The position numbers were made by a program, and so were the translations under genes. DNA of 64,000 bases, taken from Duganella flavida. Its GTDB lineage: Bacteria > Pseudomonadota > Gammaproteobacteria > Burkholderiales > Burkholderiaceae_D. The notes beneath the pieces were generated by a model. The model was not told where the DNA came from. It was given only the letters and a program-made list of their open reading frames with translations, and searched no databases. Positions within the stretch are counted from its first letter, which is position 1; each line of letters begins with the position of its first letter. The DNA lies in the NCBI RefSeq assembly GCF_009857445.1, contig NZ_WWCN01000005.1:124001-188000 (forward strand), written 5' to 3'. Of the stretch, positions 18,913 to 27,188 are shown one piece after another.

Positions 18913-21237
18913 ATGGCAATGATTAAAAGTCGCAAACATGCGCAGACGCGCTTTAACCAACACATGAGCGCAGCGCTGGCTGCCATGCTGCTGCCGGTGG
19001 CCGCCCACGCGGCCGAAGCCGCTGCCGCCCCGGACGCCGTGGATGCCGCCAAGCCGCAGACCTTGCAAGAAGTACAAGTGAGCGCCAGCCGCGAGAACGA
19101 CTTCAAAGCCGAACGTGCTTCTTCCGCCAAGTACACCGAGAAACTGGTCGACACCGCCCAGACCCTGACCGTCATCAAGAAAGAGCTGATCGAACAGCAG
19201 GGCGCCGTGACGCTGGCTGAAGCGCTGCGCAACACCCCGGGCGTGGGCGCCTTCTTCCTGGGCGAAAACGGTTCCACCAACACCGGCGACGCCATCTACA
19301 TGCGCGGTTTCGACGCGTCCGGCAGCATCTACGTGGACGGCGTGCGCGACATCGGCTCGATTGCCCGCGACACCTTCAACATCGAACAAATCGACGTGCT
19401 GAAAGGCCCGGCCGGCACCGACAACGGCCGTTCCTCGCCTACCGGCTCAATCAACCTGGTCACCAAGCAGCCCCTGCTGGAAGAAGCCTACCAGGGCTCG
19501 GTCACCTTCGGCAGCGGCCAGCAAAAGCGCGCTACCGCCGACCTCAACACCGTGCTGGACGCCGCCAGCGGCAGCGCTTTCCGCCTGAACGTACTGGACC
19601 AGGACAGCGGCAACCCGGCGCGCGACGTCATCAAGAACAAGCGCTGGGCCATCGCGCCATCGCTGGCTTACGGCCTGAACGGCACCACCCGGGTCTACCT
19701 GGACCTGCTGCACGTTAAGCAAAACAACATCCCTGACGGCGGTGTGCTGACCATCGGCCTGCCAGGCTACACCTCGCCAGACGCTACCCGTCCGTTCCTG
19801 ACCAACGCGCCGCGCGTCAATCCGAAGAACTTCTACGGTTCCTCGCTGGACCACGACGATGTCAAAGCCGACATGGTCACCCTGAAGATTGAGCACGACT
19901 TTACCGGTGGCGCCAAGCTGGTCAACACCAGCCGCTACGGCCGCACCACCGAAAACTACCTGCTGACCTCGTTCATGGCCACCACCGCCAACCTGGTGAC
20001 CCCGAACGCCGCCGATCCGTCCACCTGGAGCATGAAGCGCACCAACCTGACCTTCAAGGACCAGGTCAACGAAATCGTCGCCAACCAGACCACCCTGACC
20101 GCCGATGTCACCACCGGCGCCGTCAAGCACACCCTGGTAGGCGGTATCGAGTTCACCAACGAGAAGCAAAGCAACTACACCTGGGCCGCCACCAATGGCA
20201 CCAGCCTGCCGCCGACCAGCATCTACAACCCGAATCCGAATGCGGCTGTGAACGTCACCTACGCCCGCAACGGCGCACGCGGCACCGGCACCACCACCAC
20301 CGAAAGCATCTACCTGTTTGACACCGCCAAGTTCGGCGACAAGTGGATCGTCAACGGCGGCGTGCGCATCGACCATTACAACACCACCTATAACGCGGTC
20401 ACCGTGCAAGCAGCGGTAGCGGCCGGCCAGGTGCAGACCATCCCGGTCGGCACCCTGCTGGGCACTGCTTTCGACAGCGGCGACAACCTGGTCAACGGCA
20501 AACTGTCGGTGGCTTACAAACCAACTGCGGACAGCAGCGTGTACGGCCTGGTGGCCAGCTCGAAAGCGCCTCCTGGCGGCACCACCTTCACCCTGAGCAG
20601 CGCCGCCAACAGCGCCGCCAACCCGAACTACGATCCGCAAACCACCACCAACTACGAGCTAGGCACCAAGTGGGATCTGCTGAAACAGAAACTGTCGTTC
20701 TCGGCAGCGGCGTTCCGTACCGAAGTGAAAAACGAGATCGAAGTGGATCCGACCAACCCGGCCGTGTACTACCAGAACGGTAAAAAACGCGTGCAAGGTA
20801 TCGAACTGGGCCTGACCGGCGAGATCCTGCCGAAATGGCTGGTTAGCGCAGGCTACGTGCACCAGAGCACCAGCGTGGAATCAGGCAAGGTGGTGACCGC
20901 TCTGGGCGAGAACCAGCTGAGCTACACGCCTAAGCAATCGTTCACCCTGTGGTCGTCGTACACCCTGCCGTTCGGCCTGCAAGTTGGCGGCGGCGCCCGC
21001 TTCAGCGACAAGCTGCTGCGTGGCACCGACGGCGCCGTCGGCACCCCGGCTTACGCTGATTCGTACTGGGTATTCGACGCCATGGCGTCGTACCCGATCA
21101 ACAAGCACGTCGACCTGCGCCTGAACGTCTACAACCTGACCGACAAAGATTACGTGCAAGCGATCAACAAGTCGGGTTATCGTTACACCCCGGGCGCACC
21201 GCGTTCGGCCAGCGTAACCGCGAACTTCAAGTTCTAA
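18913..21237 (+). CDS. fiu: TonB-dependent catecholate siderophore receptor (Fiu family)
   Basis: A 774-residue outer-membrane receptor. The signal peptide ends around AAMLLPVAAHAAEA. The plug domain starts at EVQVSASRENDFKAERASSAKYTEKLVDTAQTLTVI and contains LRNTPGVGAFFLGENGSTNTGDAIYMRGFDASGSIYVDGVRD, typical of Fiu/CirA-like catecholate receptors. The beta-barrel ends in ...SASVTANFKF, with the expected C-terminal phenylalanine. I use the ATG at 18913, which follows AGAAAGAAG; the ORF is open upstream, but the added residues would precede the signal peptide. A Fur box lies upstream and a PiuC/YbiX hydroxylase downstream, the same pairing as fiu-ybiX in E. coli. Confidence 0.9.
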   Translation: MAMIKSRKHAQTRFNQHMSAALAAMLLPVAAHAAEAAAAPDAVDAAKPQTLQEVQVSASRENDFKAERASSAKYTEKLVDTAQTLTVIKKELIEQQGAVTLAEALRNTPGVGAFFLGENGSTNTGDAIYMRGFDASGSIYVDGVRDIGSIARDTFNIEQIDVLKGPAGTDNGRSSPTGSINLVTKQPLLEEAYQGSVTFGSGQQKRATADLNTVLDAASGSAFRLNVLDQDSGNPARDVIKNKRWAIAPSLAYGLNGTTRVYLDLLHVKQNNIPDGGVLTIGLPGYTSPDATRPFLTNAPRVNPKNFYGSSLDHDDVKADMVTLKIEHDFTGGAKLVNTSRYGRTTENYLLTSFMATTANLVTPNAADPSTWSMKRTNLTFKDQVNEIVANQTTLTADVTTGAVKHTLVGGIEFTNEKQSNYTWAATNGTSLPPTSIYNPNPNAAVNVTYARNGARGTGTTTTESIYLFDTAKFGDKWIVNGGVRIDHYNTTYNAVTVQAAVAAGQVQTIPVGTLLGTAFDSGDNLVNGKLSVAYKPTADSSVYGLVASSKAPPGGTTFTLSSAANSAANPNYDPQTTTNYELGTKWDLLKQKLSFSAAAFRTEVKNEIEVDPTNPAVYYQNGKKRVQGIELGLTGEILPKWLVSAGYVHQSTSVESGKVVTALGENQLSYTPKQSFTLWSSYTLPFGLQVGGGARFSDKLLRGTDGAVGTPAYADSYWVFDAMASYPINKHVDLRLNVYNLTDKDYVQAINKSGYRYTPGAPRSASVTANFKF

Positions 21238-21264
21238 GCACCGGTCCCCGATTCCGGTATGCTG

Positions 21265-21291
21265 GCCCCGCCCTCACCGGCGGGGCTTTTT
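21265..21291 (+). terminator. Terminator-like hairpin between receptor and hydroxylase
   Basis: GCCCCGCC pairs with GGCGGGGC around six bases and is followed by TTTTT. It sits between the receptor stop and the hydroxylase, so it may attenuate rather than fully separate the two. Confidence 0.8.
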
Positions 21292-21310
21292 CGTTTAGGA
21301 GAGATTGATC

Positions 21311-21991
21311 ATGATGCTGCACATCCCCGGCGTATTAACGCGTGAACAGGTGGCCGAGATGCGCCGCCGGCTGGAGGAATCGCAATGGGTGGACGGGCGC
21401 GCGACGGTGGGCACGCAGGGCGCCAAGGTCAAGCAGAACCGCCAGCTGCCGGAAACTTCGCCGCTGGCGCAGGAGCTGGGTCAGATTGTGCTGCAGGCGC
21501 TGGGCAACAGCCCGCTGTTCTTCTCGGCCGCGCTGCCGCTGCGCACCATCCCGCCGCTATTCAACTGCTACGCCGGCGGCGAGCACTACGGCGCGCACGT
21601 GGATGGCTCGATGCGCCGCATCCCCGGCAGCAACCAGTGGGTGCGCACCGATGTGTCGTCGACCTTGTTTTTAAGCGATCCGGAAGAGTATGACGGCGGC
21701 GAGCTGATCGTCACCGACCAGTATGGTGAGCACGAGGTCAAACTGCCGGCCGGCGATTTAATTTTGTACCCGTCGACCAGCATCCACCGGGTGCAGCCGG
21801 TGACGCGCGGGGCGCGCATCTGTTCCTTCTTCTGGACCCAGAGCATGGTGCGCGACGATATGCGGCGTGGCATGCTGCTGGAGCTCGATCAAAACATCCA
21901 GAGCCTGCGCGCGCGCCTCGGCGACGGCCCGGAAATGGTCGGCCTCACCGGCCACTACCACAACCTGCTGCGGCAATGGAGTGAGGTGTAA
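21311..21991 (+). CDS. ybiX: PKHD-type Fe(II)/2-oxoglutarate hydroxylase (PiuC/YbiX)
   Basis: A 226-residue soluble dioxygenase. The iron-binding HxD is in [15 protein letters not shown] and the distal histidine in [21 protein letters not shown], with the 2-oxoglutarate arginine shortly after. The whole length and start ([18 protein letters not shown]) match the PKHD family. PiuC/YbiX genes sit next to Fiu/PiuA-type siderophore receptors, as here. The ATG at 21311 is 8 bases after AGGAG. The C-terminal coding region overlaps the tail of the convergent hydrolase gene by 47 bp. Confidence 0.92.
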   Translation: MMLHIPGVLTREQVAEMRRRLEESQWVDGRATVGTQGAKVKQNRQLPETSPLAQELGQIVLQALGNSPLFFSAALPLRTIPPLFNCYAGGEHYGAHVDGSMRRIPGSNQWVRTDVSSTLFLSDPEEYDGGELIVTDQYGEHEVKLPAGDLILYPSTSIHRVQPVTRGARICSFFWTQSMVRDDMRRGMLLELDQNIQSLRARLGDGPEMVGLTGHYHNLLRQWSEV

Positions 21992-23732
21992 AACCTGCGC
22001 AACGGTCATCCGCGCGGACGAAGCGCTCCGTTAGCCAGGCGGTGATGGTGTCCAGCGCTGGCGTTGCCAAGGTAGTCTCGATCCGGGCGTATTCTCCCAC
22101 CGCGCCGGTGATCGCCGGCTGGAACAGGTGATTCAGGCCGGGCAGCTCCTCGACGGTAGCGTCGGGATTGCTGGCCAGGGCCATGCGGATCGCCGCCAGG
22201 TTGGCGCTGGCCGCCACCTGCTGGTCGAGCGTACCATTCAATGCCAGCACCGGCACGTGGATGCGGGCCAGTATCGCGCCCGGCTCATAGTTGAGCAGAT
22301 AATGCATCCAGGCGCTGCGCAGCTGCTGTTCCAGTTGCGCGCACTGCGCCGCGCTCAGGCCCAGCGCTTGCGCCATCTCGGGCGTGAGCCGTTGTTGCAC
22401 GCGGCGCGCGCGGTCCTCGCCGTCCGCTGTGCTGCGCGCTAGCTGGAACAGGTCGCGCCAGATCACTTCCTGAGACGCGACCTGCGCCGGCGCCACACCC
22501 TGCGCCAGTGCCGCCAGACGCCGCTGCGACAGCAGCAGCTGATCGATGCCAACGCCGGGACCAGCCAGCAAAATCACAAACGCCACGCTGGCATTGTCGA
22601 CGGCCGCTAGCGGCCCCACCATGCCGCCTTCGCTGTGGCCGATGAAGCCGATGGCATGGCGGTCAATCTCGGCGCGCCCCAGCAGATAACCCACCGCAGC
22701 GCTGGCGTCGCTCGCAAAATCGGCCGACGTGGCCTGCTCAAAGCTGCCGCTGGAGCCGGCGTAACCACGGTCGTCATAGCGCAGCACAGCAATGCCGCGC
22801 CGGGTCAGCGCGTCCGCCAGCACCGCGAAAGGCTTGTGGCCGTACATGGTTTCATCGCGGTCTTGCGGACCAGAGCCGCTAATTAAAATCGCGGCGGCGA
22901 AAGGTCCCGCGCCTTGCGGTAGCGTCAGCGTGCCCGCCAGCACCACACCGGCGGCGTCCGGATTGGGAAAGCACAAGTCTTCGGAGCGATACGGGATGGA
23001 TGGCAGCGGCCATTGCGAGCGGGCCTGTGGCGCGGCCTCAGTGGCGTCGCGCTCAAACTGCACCGTGGCCGGCGCCAGGCCCTGGCGAGTCCACTGACCT
23101 TGCAGTTGCCGTCGTTCGCCATCGAGCTTGCCGACGAAGCGCACGCTGGCGGCCGGAATCTCGAAACGCACGCTGTCGCCATCGCGCTCAAAGCGCTCGA
23201 CCACCAGGCCGAATGCGCCCAAGTCCGGCGAGTCCAGGGTGACGTGGGTGGCGCCCTGGCTGGTCGCAACATGCAAGATCAAGTGCAAGCTGGCGTTGTC
23301 GCGCACTAGTAAAGCGCGCCACTGTCCGTCCATGCCCGCGATGCCGGGTTTGGCCGGCGGCAGGCCTGCGCGCAGCGTCAGCGGGAATGCGATGGACTGT
23401 TTGAATACACCGACCCAAGCCTGCTGGTCATCCTGCCAGCGACCTTCGTACGATGCACCGATGGCTGGCACCGCGAACGCCAGGCGGTCTGCCGCTGCAG
23501 TCACCGCCGCCAGCGGGATTTTCTGGCCGGGCGCCTGGTCGATGCTTTCCAGATCGCCGCTGAGGCTGGCATCCGGACTGCTTCTGATATTCACCAGCAA
23601 AGTCAGCTTGCCGGCTGGCGTGGCAAGCTGGCCATGCCAGTTGCCAGACGGCGGCGGTGGCGCTGCAGCGGCCCAAGCCGTCAGCACGCAAGCAGCGAGG
23701 ATACAAAGTAACCGGCAAAGCGTCATCATCAA
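21945..23732 (-). CDS. Exported alpha/beta hydrolase with N-terminal extension
   Basis: A 595-residue protein with a signal peptide ([20 protein letters not shown]). Residues ~25-260 hold two repeated beta-rich segments ([19 protein letters not shown] and [18 protein letters not shown] share a pattern). The alpha/beta hydrolase domain follows, with [32 protein letters not shown], the nucleophile elbow [13 protein letters not shown] and a histidine in [11 protein letters not shown]. This matches the exported serine aminopeptidase/acyl-hydrolase group of dienelactone-hydrolase-like proteins. A GGAGG site precedes three consecutive ATG codons. The last ~16 codons overlap the hydroxylase gene on the other strand; the C-terminal residues past VRAD are low-complexity and may be poorly conserved. 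Confidence 0.82.
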   Translation of the reverse strand: MMMTLCRLLCILAACVLTAWAAAAPPPPSGNWHGQLATPAGKLTLLVNIRSSPDASLSGDLESIDQAPGQKIPLAAVTAAADRLAFAVPAIGASYEGRWQDDQQAWVGVFKQSIAFPLTLRAGLPPAKPGIAGMDGQWRALLVRDNASLHLILHVATSQGATHVTLDSPDLGAFGLVVERFERDGDSVRFEIPAASVRFVGKLDGERRQLQGQWTRQGLAPATVQFERDATEAAPQARSQWPLPSIPYRSEDLCFPNPDAAGVVLAGTLTLPQGAGPFAAAILISGSGPQDRDETMYGHKPFAVLADALTRRGIAVLRYDDRGYAGSSGSFEQATSADFASDASAAVGYLLGRAEIDRHAIGFIGHSEGGMVGPLAAVDNASVAFVILLAGPGVGIDQLLLSQRRLAALAQGVAPAQVASQEVIWRDLFQLARSTADGEDRARRVQQRLTPEMAQALGLSAAQCAQLEQQLRSAWMHYLLNYEPGAILARIHVPVLALNGTLDQQVAASANLAAIRMALASNPDATVEELPGLNHLFQPAITGAVGEYARIETTLATPALDTITAWLTERFVRADDRCAGFTPHSIAAAGCGSGR

Positions 23733-23791
23733 AACCTCCGAACAGGTTAAGGATCGTCAAGCGCTACGGTGAAACAGGAAGCTAAGAGGGG

Positions 23792-24196
23792 CTAACTACG
23801 CCGGCCCCAACGCCAGGCCAGGCACAACAGAAATACGCACAGGGCGCTGCCCAGTGCTGCTGCGGCCGCCAGATAGGCCCATGCAATCGGGGCTGCCAGC
23901 CAAGCTATAACGTAGCCCAGCCCCCCCAGCAGCAAGCTCCATCCGCAAACGCGGCGCAGCGACTGTTCGACTGCCGGATCGCAGCGCAGATACGCCAGCG
24001 GCAGCAGGGCTTTGGGAACTTTGTTGGCGTACCAGATGACCGCACACCCGGTCAGTACGCCAAACAGACGCTGCGTCCATTCAGGGCTGGGTGTGTCTGA
24101 ACAGTAAAACCTGACCAATGCGGCCATGCCGAGTAGCAGCGCGGCGTAAATCAGCGCGCGGACCAGCTGGGCGGACTTGGGTGAGGGCTGCGTCAT
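23792..24196 (-). CDS. Small membrane protein, possibly SdpI-like
   Basis: A 134-residue protein with four hydrophobic segments. The middle part (IWYANKVPK ... EQSLRRVCGWSLLLGGLGYVIAWL) recalls the N-x-x-P-K and R-x-x-G-W-x-x-x-x-G-G spacing of SdpI/DUF1648 immunity proteins, but the similarity is weak. It overlaps the upstream ArsR-type gene by four bases (ATGA). An SdpR/SdpI-like regulator-membrane-protein pair is therefore plausible, but this is inference. Confidence 0.6.
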   Translation of the reverse strand: MTQPSPKSAQLVRALIYAALLLGMAALVRFYCSDTPSPEWTQRLFGVLTGCAVIWYANKVPKALLPLAYLRCDPAVEQSLRRVCGWSLLLGGLGYVIAWLAAPIAWAYLAAAAALGSALCVFLLCLAWRWGRRS

Positions 24197-24513
24197 GATT
24201 TGCCTTTCCTTGTAGGTGGGTCCGGCGCCGCCGGCTCGGCTTGCTTGCGCATGAGTTGTATCCCGAAGACCTCGGCAAAACCCAGCAAGGCCTCCTCCAG
24301 TACCGACATCCGCAGACGGTAGGTAATGGTGCGCCCCTGCTTTTCAGCATCGATGAGTCCGGCAGCGATCAGCACCGCGAAGTGCGCCGACATGGTGGGC
24401 TTGGAGACGTCGAATTGTTGTGCCAGCTCGCCCGCCCCGATCGGCCCGCGCTGCAGCAGTTGCAGCACCTTGCGCCGGGTCGGATCAGCCAGTGCTTTAA
24501 AGATTTCGCTCAT
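24193..24513 (-). CDS. ArsR-family (SdpR-like) transcriptional regulator
   Basis: A 106-residue winged-helix repressor. MSEIFKALADPTRRKVLQLLQRGPIGAGELAQQFDVSKPTMSAHFAVLIAAGLIDAEKQGRTITYRL is the canonical ArsR/SdpR domain. There is no CxC metal site in the recognition helix, which argues against metal sensing and for the SdpR group. It is co-translated with the membrane protein downstream. Before the island inserted, this gene lay about 80 bp downstream of glmS on the same strand. Confidence 0.88.
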   Translation of the reverse strand: MSEIFKALADPTRRKVLQLLQRGPIGAGELAQQFDVSKPTMSAHFAVLIAAGLIDAEKQGRTITYRLRMSVLEEALLGFAEVFGIQLMRKQAEPAAPDPPTRKGKS

Positions 24514-24571
24514 GCTTCCATTATTAGCTAATCATCTAACTAATGTCAACGCCTGTTTCAACACCACCCCG

Positions 24572-24576
24572 GCATT
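24572..24576. repeat. Left target-site duplication of the Tn7-like island
   Basis: GCATT directly precedes the left terminal TGT. The same five bases follow the right terminal ACA at 32932-32936. Confidence 0.9.
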
Positions 24577-24726
24577 TGTGTACGCGGAATAAAGCGTGAC
24601 ACTTGAGGCCTTTAAAAATCAATAACTTAAGTCATTGAACGGGTAAGAGCCAAAAGAATATAGTTTGACACTGAACTAGTTTGGCCACTTTGACCTCAAA
24701 ATCTTGCAGTAATAAAGTTTGACACT
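24577..24726. repeat. Left end: terminal repeat plus TnsB-like sites
   Basis: Three copies of a 16-bp motif are seen: AATAAAGCGTGACACT (24588), AATATAGTTTGACACT (24657) and AATAAAGTTTGACACT (24711). They share the orientation of the terminal repeat and are spaced widely (69 and 54 bp), as in the left end of Tn7. Confidence 0.85.
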
Positions 24727-24735
24727 ACAAAATAG

Positions 24736-24879
24736 TCAACCCCCTTTTCCCGCCGCATATTTCTGGATCGCATCCAGCTGATGCTGGACGGAGTGGTTCT
24801 GCGTCGCTCGCGACATGCGGACGTAAGCTGCTGCGGACTGCCTGATCGGCTCATTGTGCGATGATTCAACTTTATCCAT
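24736..24879 (-). pseudogene. Truncated serine recombinase (N-terminal fragment)
   Basis: The frame begins at an ATG (24879) after a very strong GGGAGGTGG site and encodes 47 residues. AAAYVRMSRATQNHSVQHQLDAIQKYAAGKG is the start of the serine-recombinase catalytic domain, with the conserved Tyr-x-Arg and the nucleophilic serine of YVRMS, and the Q-x-x-x-I-x-x-Y-A helix. It ends 10 bp before the innermost left-end TnsB-like site; the remainder of the ~150-residue catalytic domain and the DNA-binding part are missing. It may have been cut when the left end was formed, or be decayed. Confidence 0.7.
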
Positions 24880-25129
24880 ACCACCTCCCTCGGCCGCGGT
24901 TAAAGGGACCATATTGGTGTCCACTGCATTCCCATCCAATCCGGATGCGGAAGCTACGGACAAATGATTTTGCGTCCTTCTCACATCTTCTGGGATTTAG
25001 CAGGTTCTAGATAGCATTATGCGAGTTACGTGCTGATGCTGGCCAGTTAGCATAAAGATCAGCTACTATTTGCTTGAGTTAATTGTTTCGTCACTACTGT
25101 TAGGTGTAACTTCTAGCCAGGAGAGCCGA

Positions 25130-25963
25130 ATGGCAGAGATCGATCTCAAAGCAGCAATCAACGCGATTTCTGATGTGGTTCAAAATCGCCCGCGTCCCTT
25201 GCGCGAAATGGATCAGATTTACATGAAGACCGGCGACATGGTTCTTCAGAGCGAGATTGTGGCCAAATGGGCTAATGGAAAACGGCTGGCGTTCATCGGT
25301 GACGGTGACGCTATCAGCGTCAGCGTCGCGTTCCTCATGCACAGCAAGATTCTGCCGTACGGTCCCTCGAAAATCCAAGTCTTCGACTTCGACGAGCGTA
25401 TCTGCAATGCAATCAAGCGCTTCGCGGACAGGGAGCGCATTGATAGCCTCGACTCGACCCTTTACAACGTTCTGGAGGCATTTCCAGACGTAAGTGAGTT
25501 TGATTGCTTCTACACCAATCCGCCGTGGGGGGCGAGCAACGGTGGGGCGAGCGTCAACGTATTTTCCCAACGGGGGATGGAGGCTGTCGGTAACAAGGGC
25601 GAGGGAATGATTGTCATCGCCGATGACCATGAGCTGGCTTGGCCGCAGGTGGTTCTCTCTGAGGTCCAGAAGTTCGCTCTATCATCTGGATTTTTCGTCC
25701 AGCGCATGGCCTCGAAGGTTCATCAATATCATTTGGACGACAACCCTACGCTACGCTCATGCAACCTGATGATCAAGTCGTTGCCAGAGCTCACTCCCAT
25801 CACGAGCTCGGCCCCGATCGACGATCCTGCGAGGCTGGAAAACTTTTACGGCAAGGATCGCAAAATCAAGATTCGCTATGTGCGAGAGAAAAGACGCGTC
25901 GATTATGGCAAGGCAAACGAAGATGAGTACCGCTACGAGGAATTCGCTGAGGAGGGCAAATAA
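25130..25963 (+). CDS. BpsA/DUF43-like aminopropyltransferase-fold protein
   Basis: A 277-residue protein with a Rossmann-type methyltransferase/aminopropyltransferase core. Nucleotide-binding region RLAFIGDGDAISVSVAFLM (~50-68), then VFDFDERICNAIKRFA as the acidic strand, then FDCFYTNPPWGASNGGASVNVF with an NPPW motif. This arrangement resembles the C-terminal domain of branched-chain polyamine synthase (BpsA, formerly DUF43); NPPW is also the motif of amino-group DNA methyltransferases. The charged tail is rich in Lys, Arg and Glu. Start ATG follows AGGAGA; an upstream in-frame codon at 25070 is less likely. Its stop overlaps the next gene's ATG by one base. The role in the island is unknown; a nucleic-acid or small-molecule modification enzyme is my inference. 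Confidence 0.7.
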   Translation: MAEIDLKAAINAISDVVQNRPRPLREMDQIYMKTGDMVLQSEIVAKWANGKRLAFIGDGDAISVSVAFLMHSKILPYGPSKIQVFDFDERICNAIKRFADRERIDSLDSTLYNVLEAFPDVSEFDCFYTNPPWGASNGGASVNVFSQRGMEAVGNKGEGMIVIADDHELAWPQVVLSEVQKFALSSGFFVQRMASKVHQYHLDDNPTLRSCNLMIKSLPELTPITSSAPIDDPARLENFYGKDRKIKIRYVREKRRVDYGKANEDEYRYEEFAEEGK

Positions 25964-26538
25964 TGGGTGACATCATTGTGCCGAACCGCGGCATCCTGTT
26001 TATGAAAGTGGGAGTCCACGCTCAGGAATCGCTTGAGGACATTATCGAGCGCAAGACAAAGGAAATTAAAGAGGCTGGATTCGCTTTGTGGGGTTACGGC
26101 GGCAACACCTGCCATCCGACTACCAAGGTTCAGCCATTTGTCACCGAACGTGAGGGGCGTGGGGAAAAAGTGATCTTGTGCATGAACGAGATGAAGTCCA
26201 ATCACTTTGCAGATCCCGTACGCGCCGAGTACTACTCGGTAGACGGCGCTGACTGGGAGAAGGTGCCCAAAGAGATTAATGTTTTAGGATCAAGGTATGC
26301 CTTAGCGATCAAGGAGCTTCGCCGCGAGAAGCTCGTTCTACCGTTGGGGAAATCAGCAGTAGCGATCGGCAATAGCAAAGGCATGTCTGGACTTAAATAT
26401 ATCAATGGGCGCGTAGACAAGGCGTGCCTGGAGCTGGAGGAAGGGGTCGATATTCCGCCGGCGCCTGACGAGAAATTCGTGCAGATTGATCTAGTCGCTG
26501 AGTTGTGCAATCCCTACGCTGTTTTTTTGAAGAACTAG
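25963..26538 (+). CDS. Uncharacterised partner protein (family A, member 1)
   Basis: A 191-residue soluble protein that I do not recognise. It is translationally coupled to the BpsA-like gene (TAATG). The N-terminal half contains FMKVGVHAQESLEDIIERKTKEIKEAGFALWGYGGN, a later EMKS and a GSRYALAI segment. The same ordered motifs are found in the protein at 28613-29395, so the two look like distant homologues. The stop codon overlaps that of the convergent PIN-like gene (CTAG). Confidence 0.75.
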   Translation: MGDIIVPNRGILFMKVGVHAQESLEDIIERKTKEIKEAGFALWGYGGNTCHPTTKVQPFVTEREGRGEKVILCMNEMKSNHFADPVRAEYYSVDGADWEKVPKEINVLGSRYALAIKELRREKLVLPLGKSAVAIGNSKGMSGLKYINGRVDKACLELEEGVDIPPAPDEKFVQIDLVAELCNPYAVFLKN

Positions 26539-27188
26539 CCTGGATAGGGCACCAGAACGTCAGGAGCGCTCGCTTTGATGTTGTTGATGTAGCTTGCCAG
26601 CCCCTCTCGACACGATGGCTCGGAGCTTCCACCAGAGTTGCATCCCAAGGCCATCGTCAAGCTGGTGTCGACTGCCGGCACCGCACATACAGGAGCCTGC
26701 ACTGCGCCAATCCCAGCGTGATCTATCATCCACAGAATAAGCTGTTCCAGGCATGCCACCTTTCCGTGGACATAGGCACACGGATCCTCGTGATTCAGGG
26801 TTGAGATGGCTTTGATAGCACGCTTATCACCTGTCATCATCAAGCCGATACCGCGCGTGTACATCAACGCGCATAGCTGACTTTCTCCAATGTCGAGGTC
26901 GACTCCCAACGTAAGGGCGGCGCTTTCGAGCTTGGCAGCTAGTTGCAGTTCCGATGGCGTTGGCTCCACTGCAGCGATCGACTGAATGGCTTCGAGGAAG
27001 TGCGCCTTGGCCGCCACTTCTAGATCGCCTTTGAGCTTCCTCTTCAACTTTCCCGTAACCACAAACTGGGCGGCGCCAATCATAGCGGGACTCTCGATTC
27101 CGAATGGGGCAGTCAAGAGGAGCTGTTTGAGTAACTGATACGACGCAGTTTTAAGCAAGATATCTGTATCGATTAATGCGCCGCTCAT
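26535..27188 (-). CDS. PIN-like domain protein
   Basis: A 217-residue protein. The N-terminus MSGALIDTDILLKTA matches the first acidic strand of PIN nucleases, and DLDIGESQLCALMYTRGIGLMMTGDKRAIKAI (~95-125) supplies the glutamate and the two aspartates expected in a PIN active site. PIN domains are metal-dependent ribonucleases, often toxins. It is coupled to the ImmA/IrrE gene by an ATGA overlap. The C-terminal ~70 residues (after ILWMIDHAGIG) are not part of the PIN core. Whether it is active as a nuclease cannot be read from sequence alone. Confidence 0.72.
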   Translation of the reverse strand: MSGALIDTDILLKTASYQLLKQLLLTAPFGIESPAMIGAAQFVVTGKLKRKLKGDLEVAAKAHFLEAIQSIAAVEPTPSELQLAAKLESAALTLGVDLDIGESQLCALMYTRGIGLMMTGDKRAIKAISTLNHEDPCAYVHGKVACLEQLILWMIDHAGIGAVQAPVCAVPAVDTSLTMALGCNSGGSSEPSCREGLASYINNIKASAPDVLVPYPG

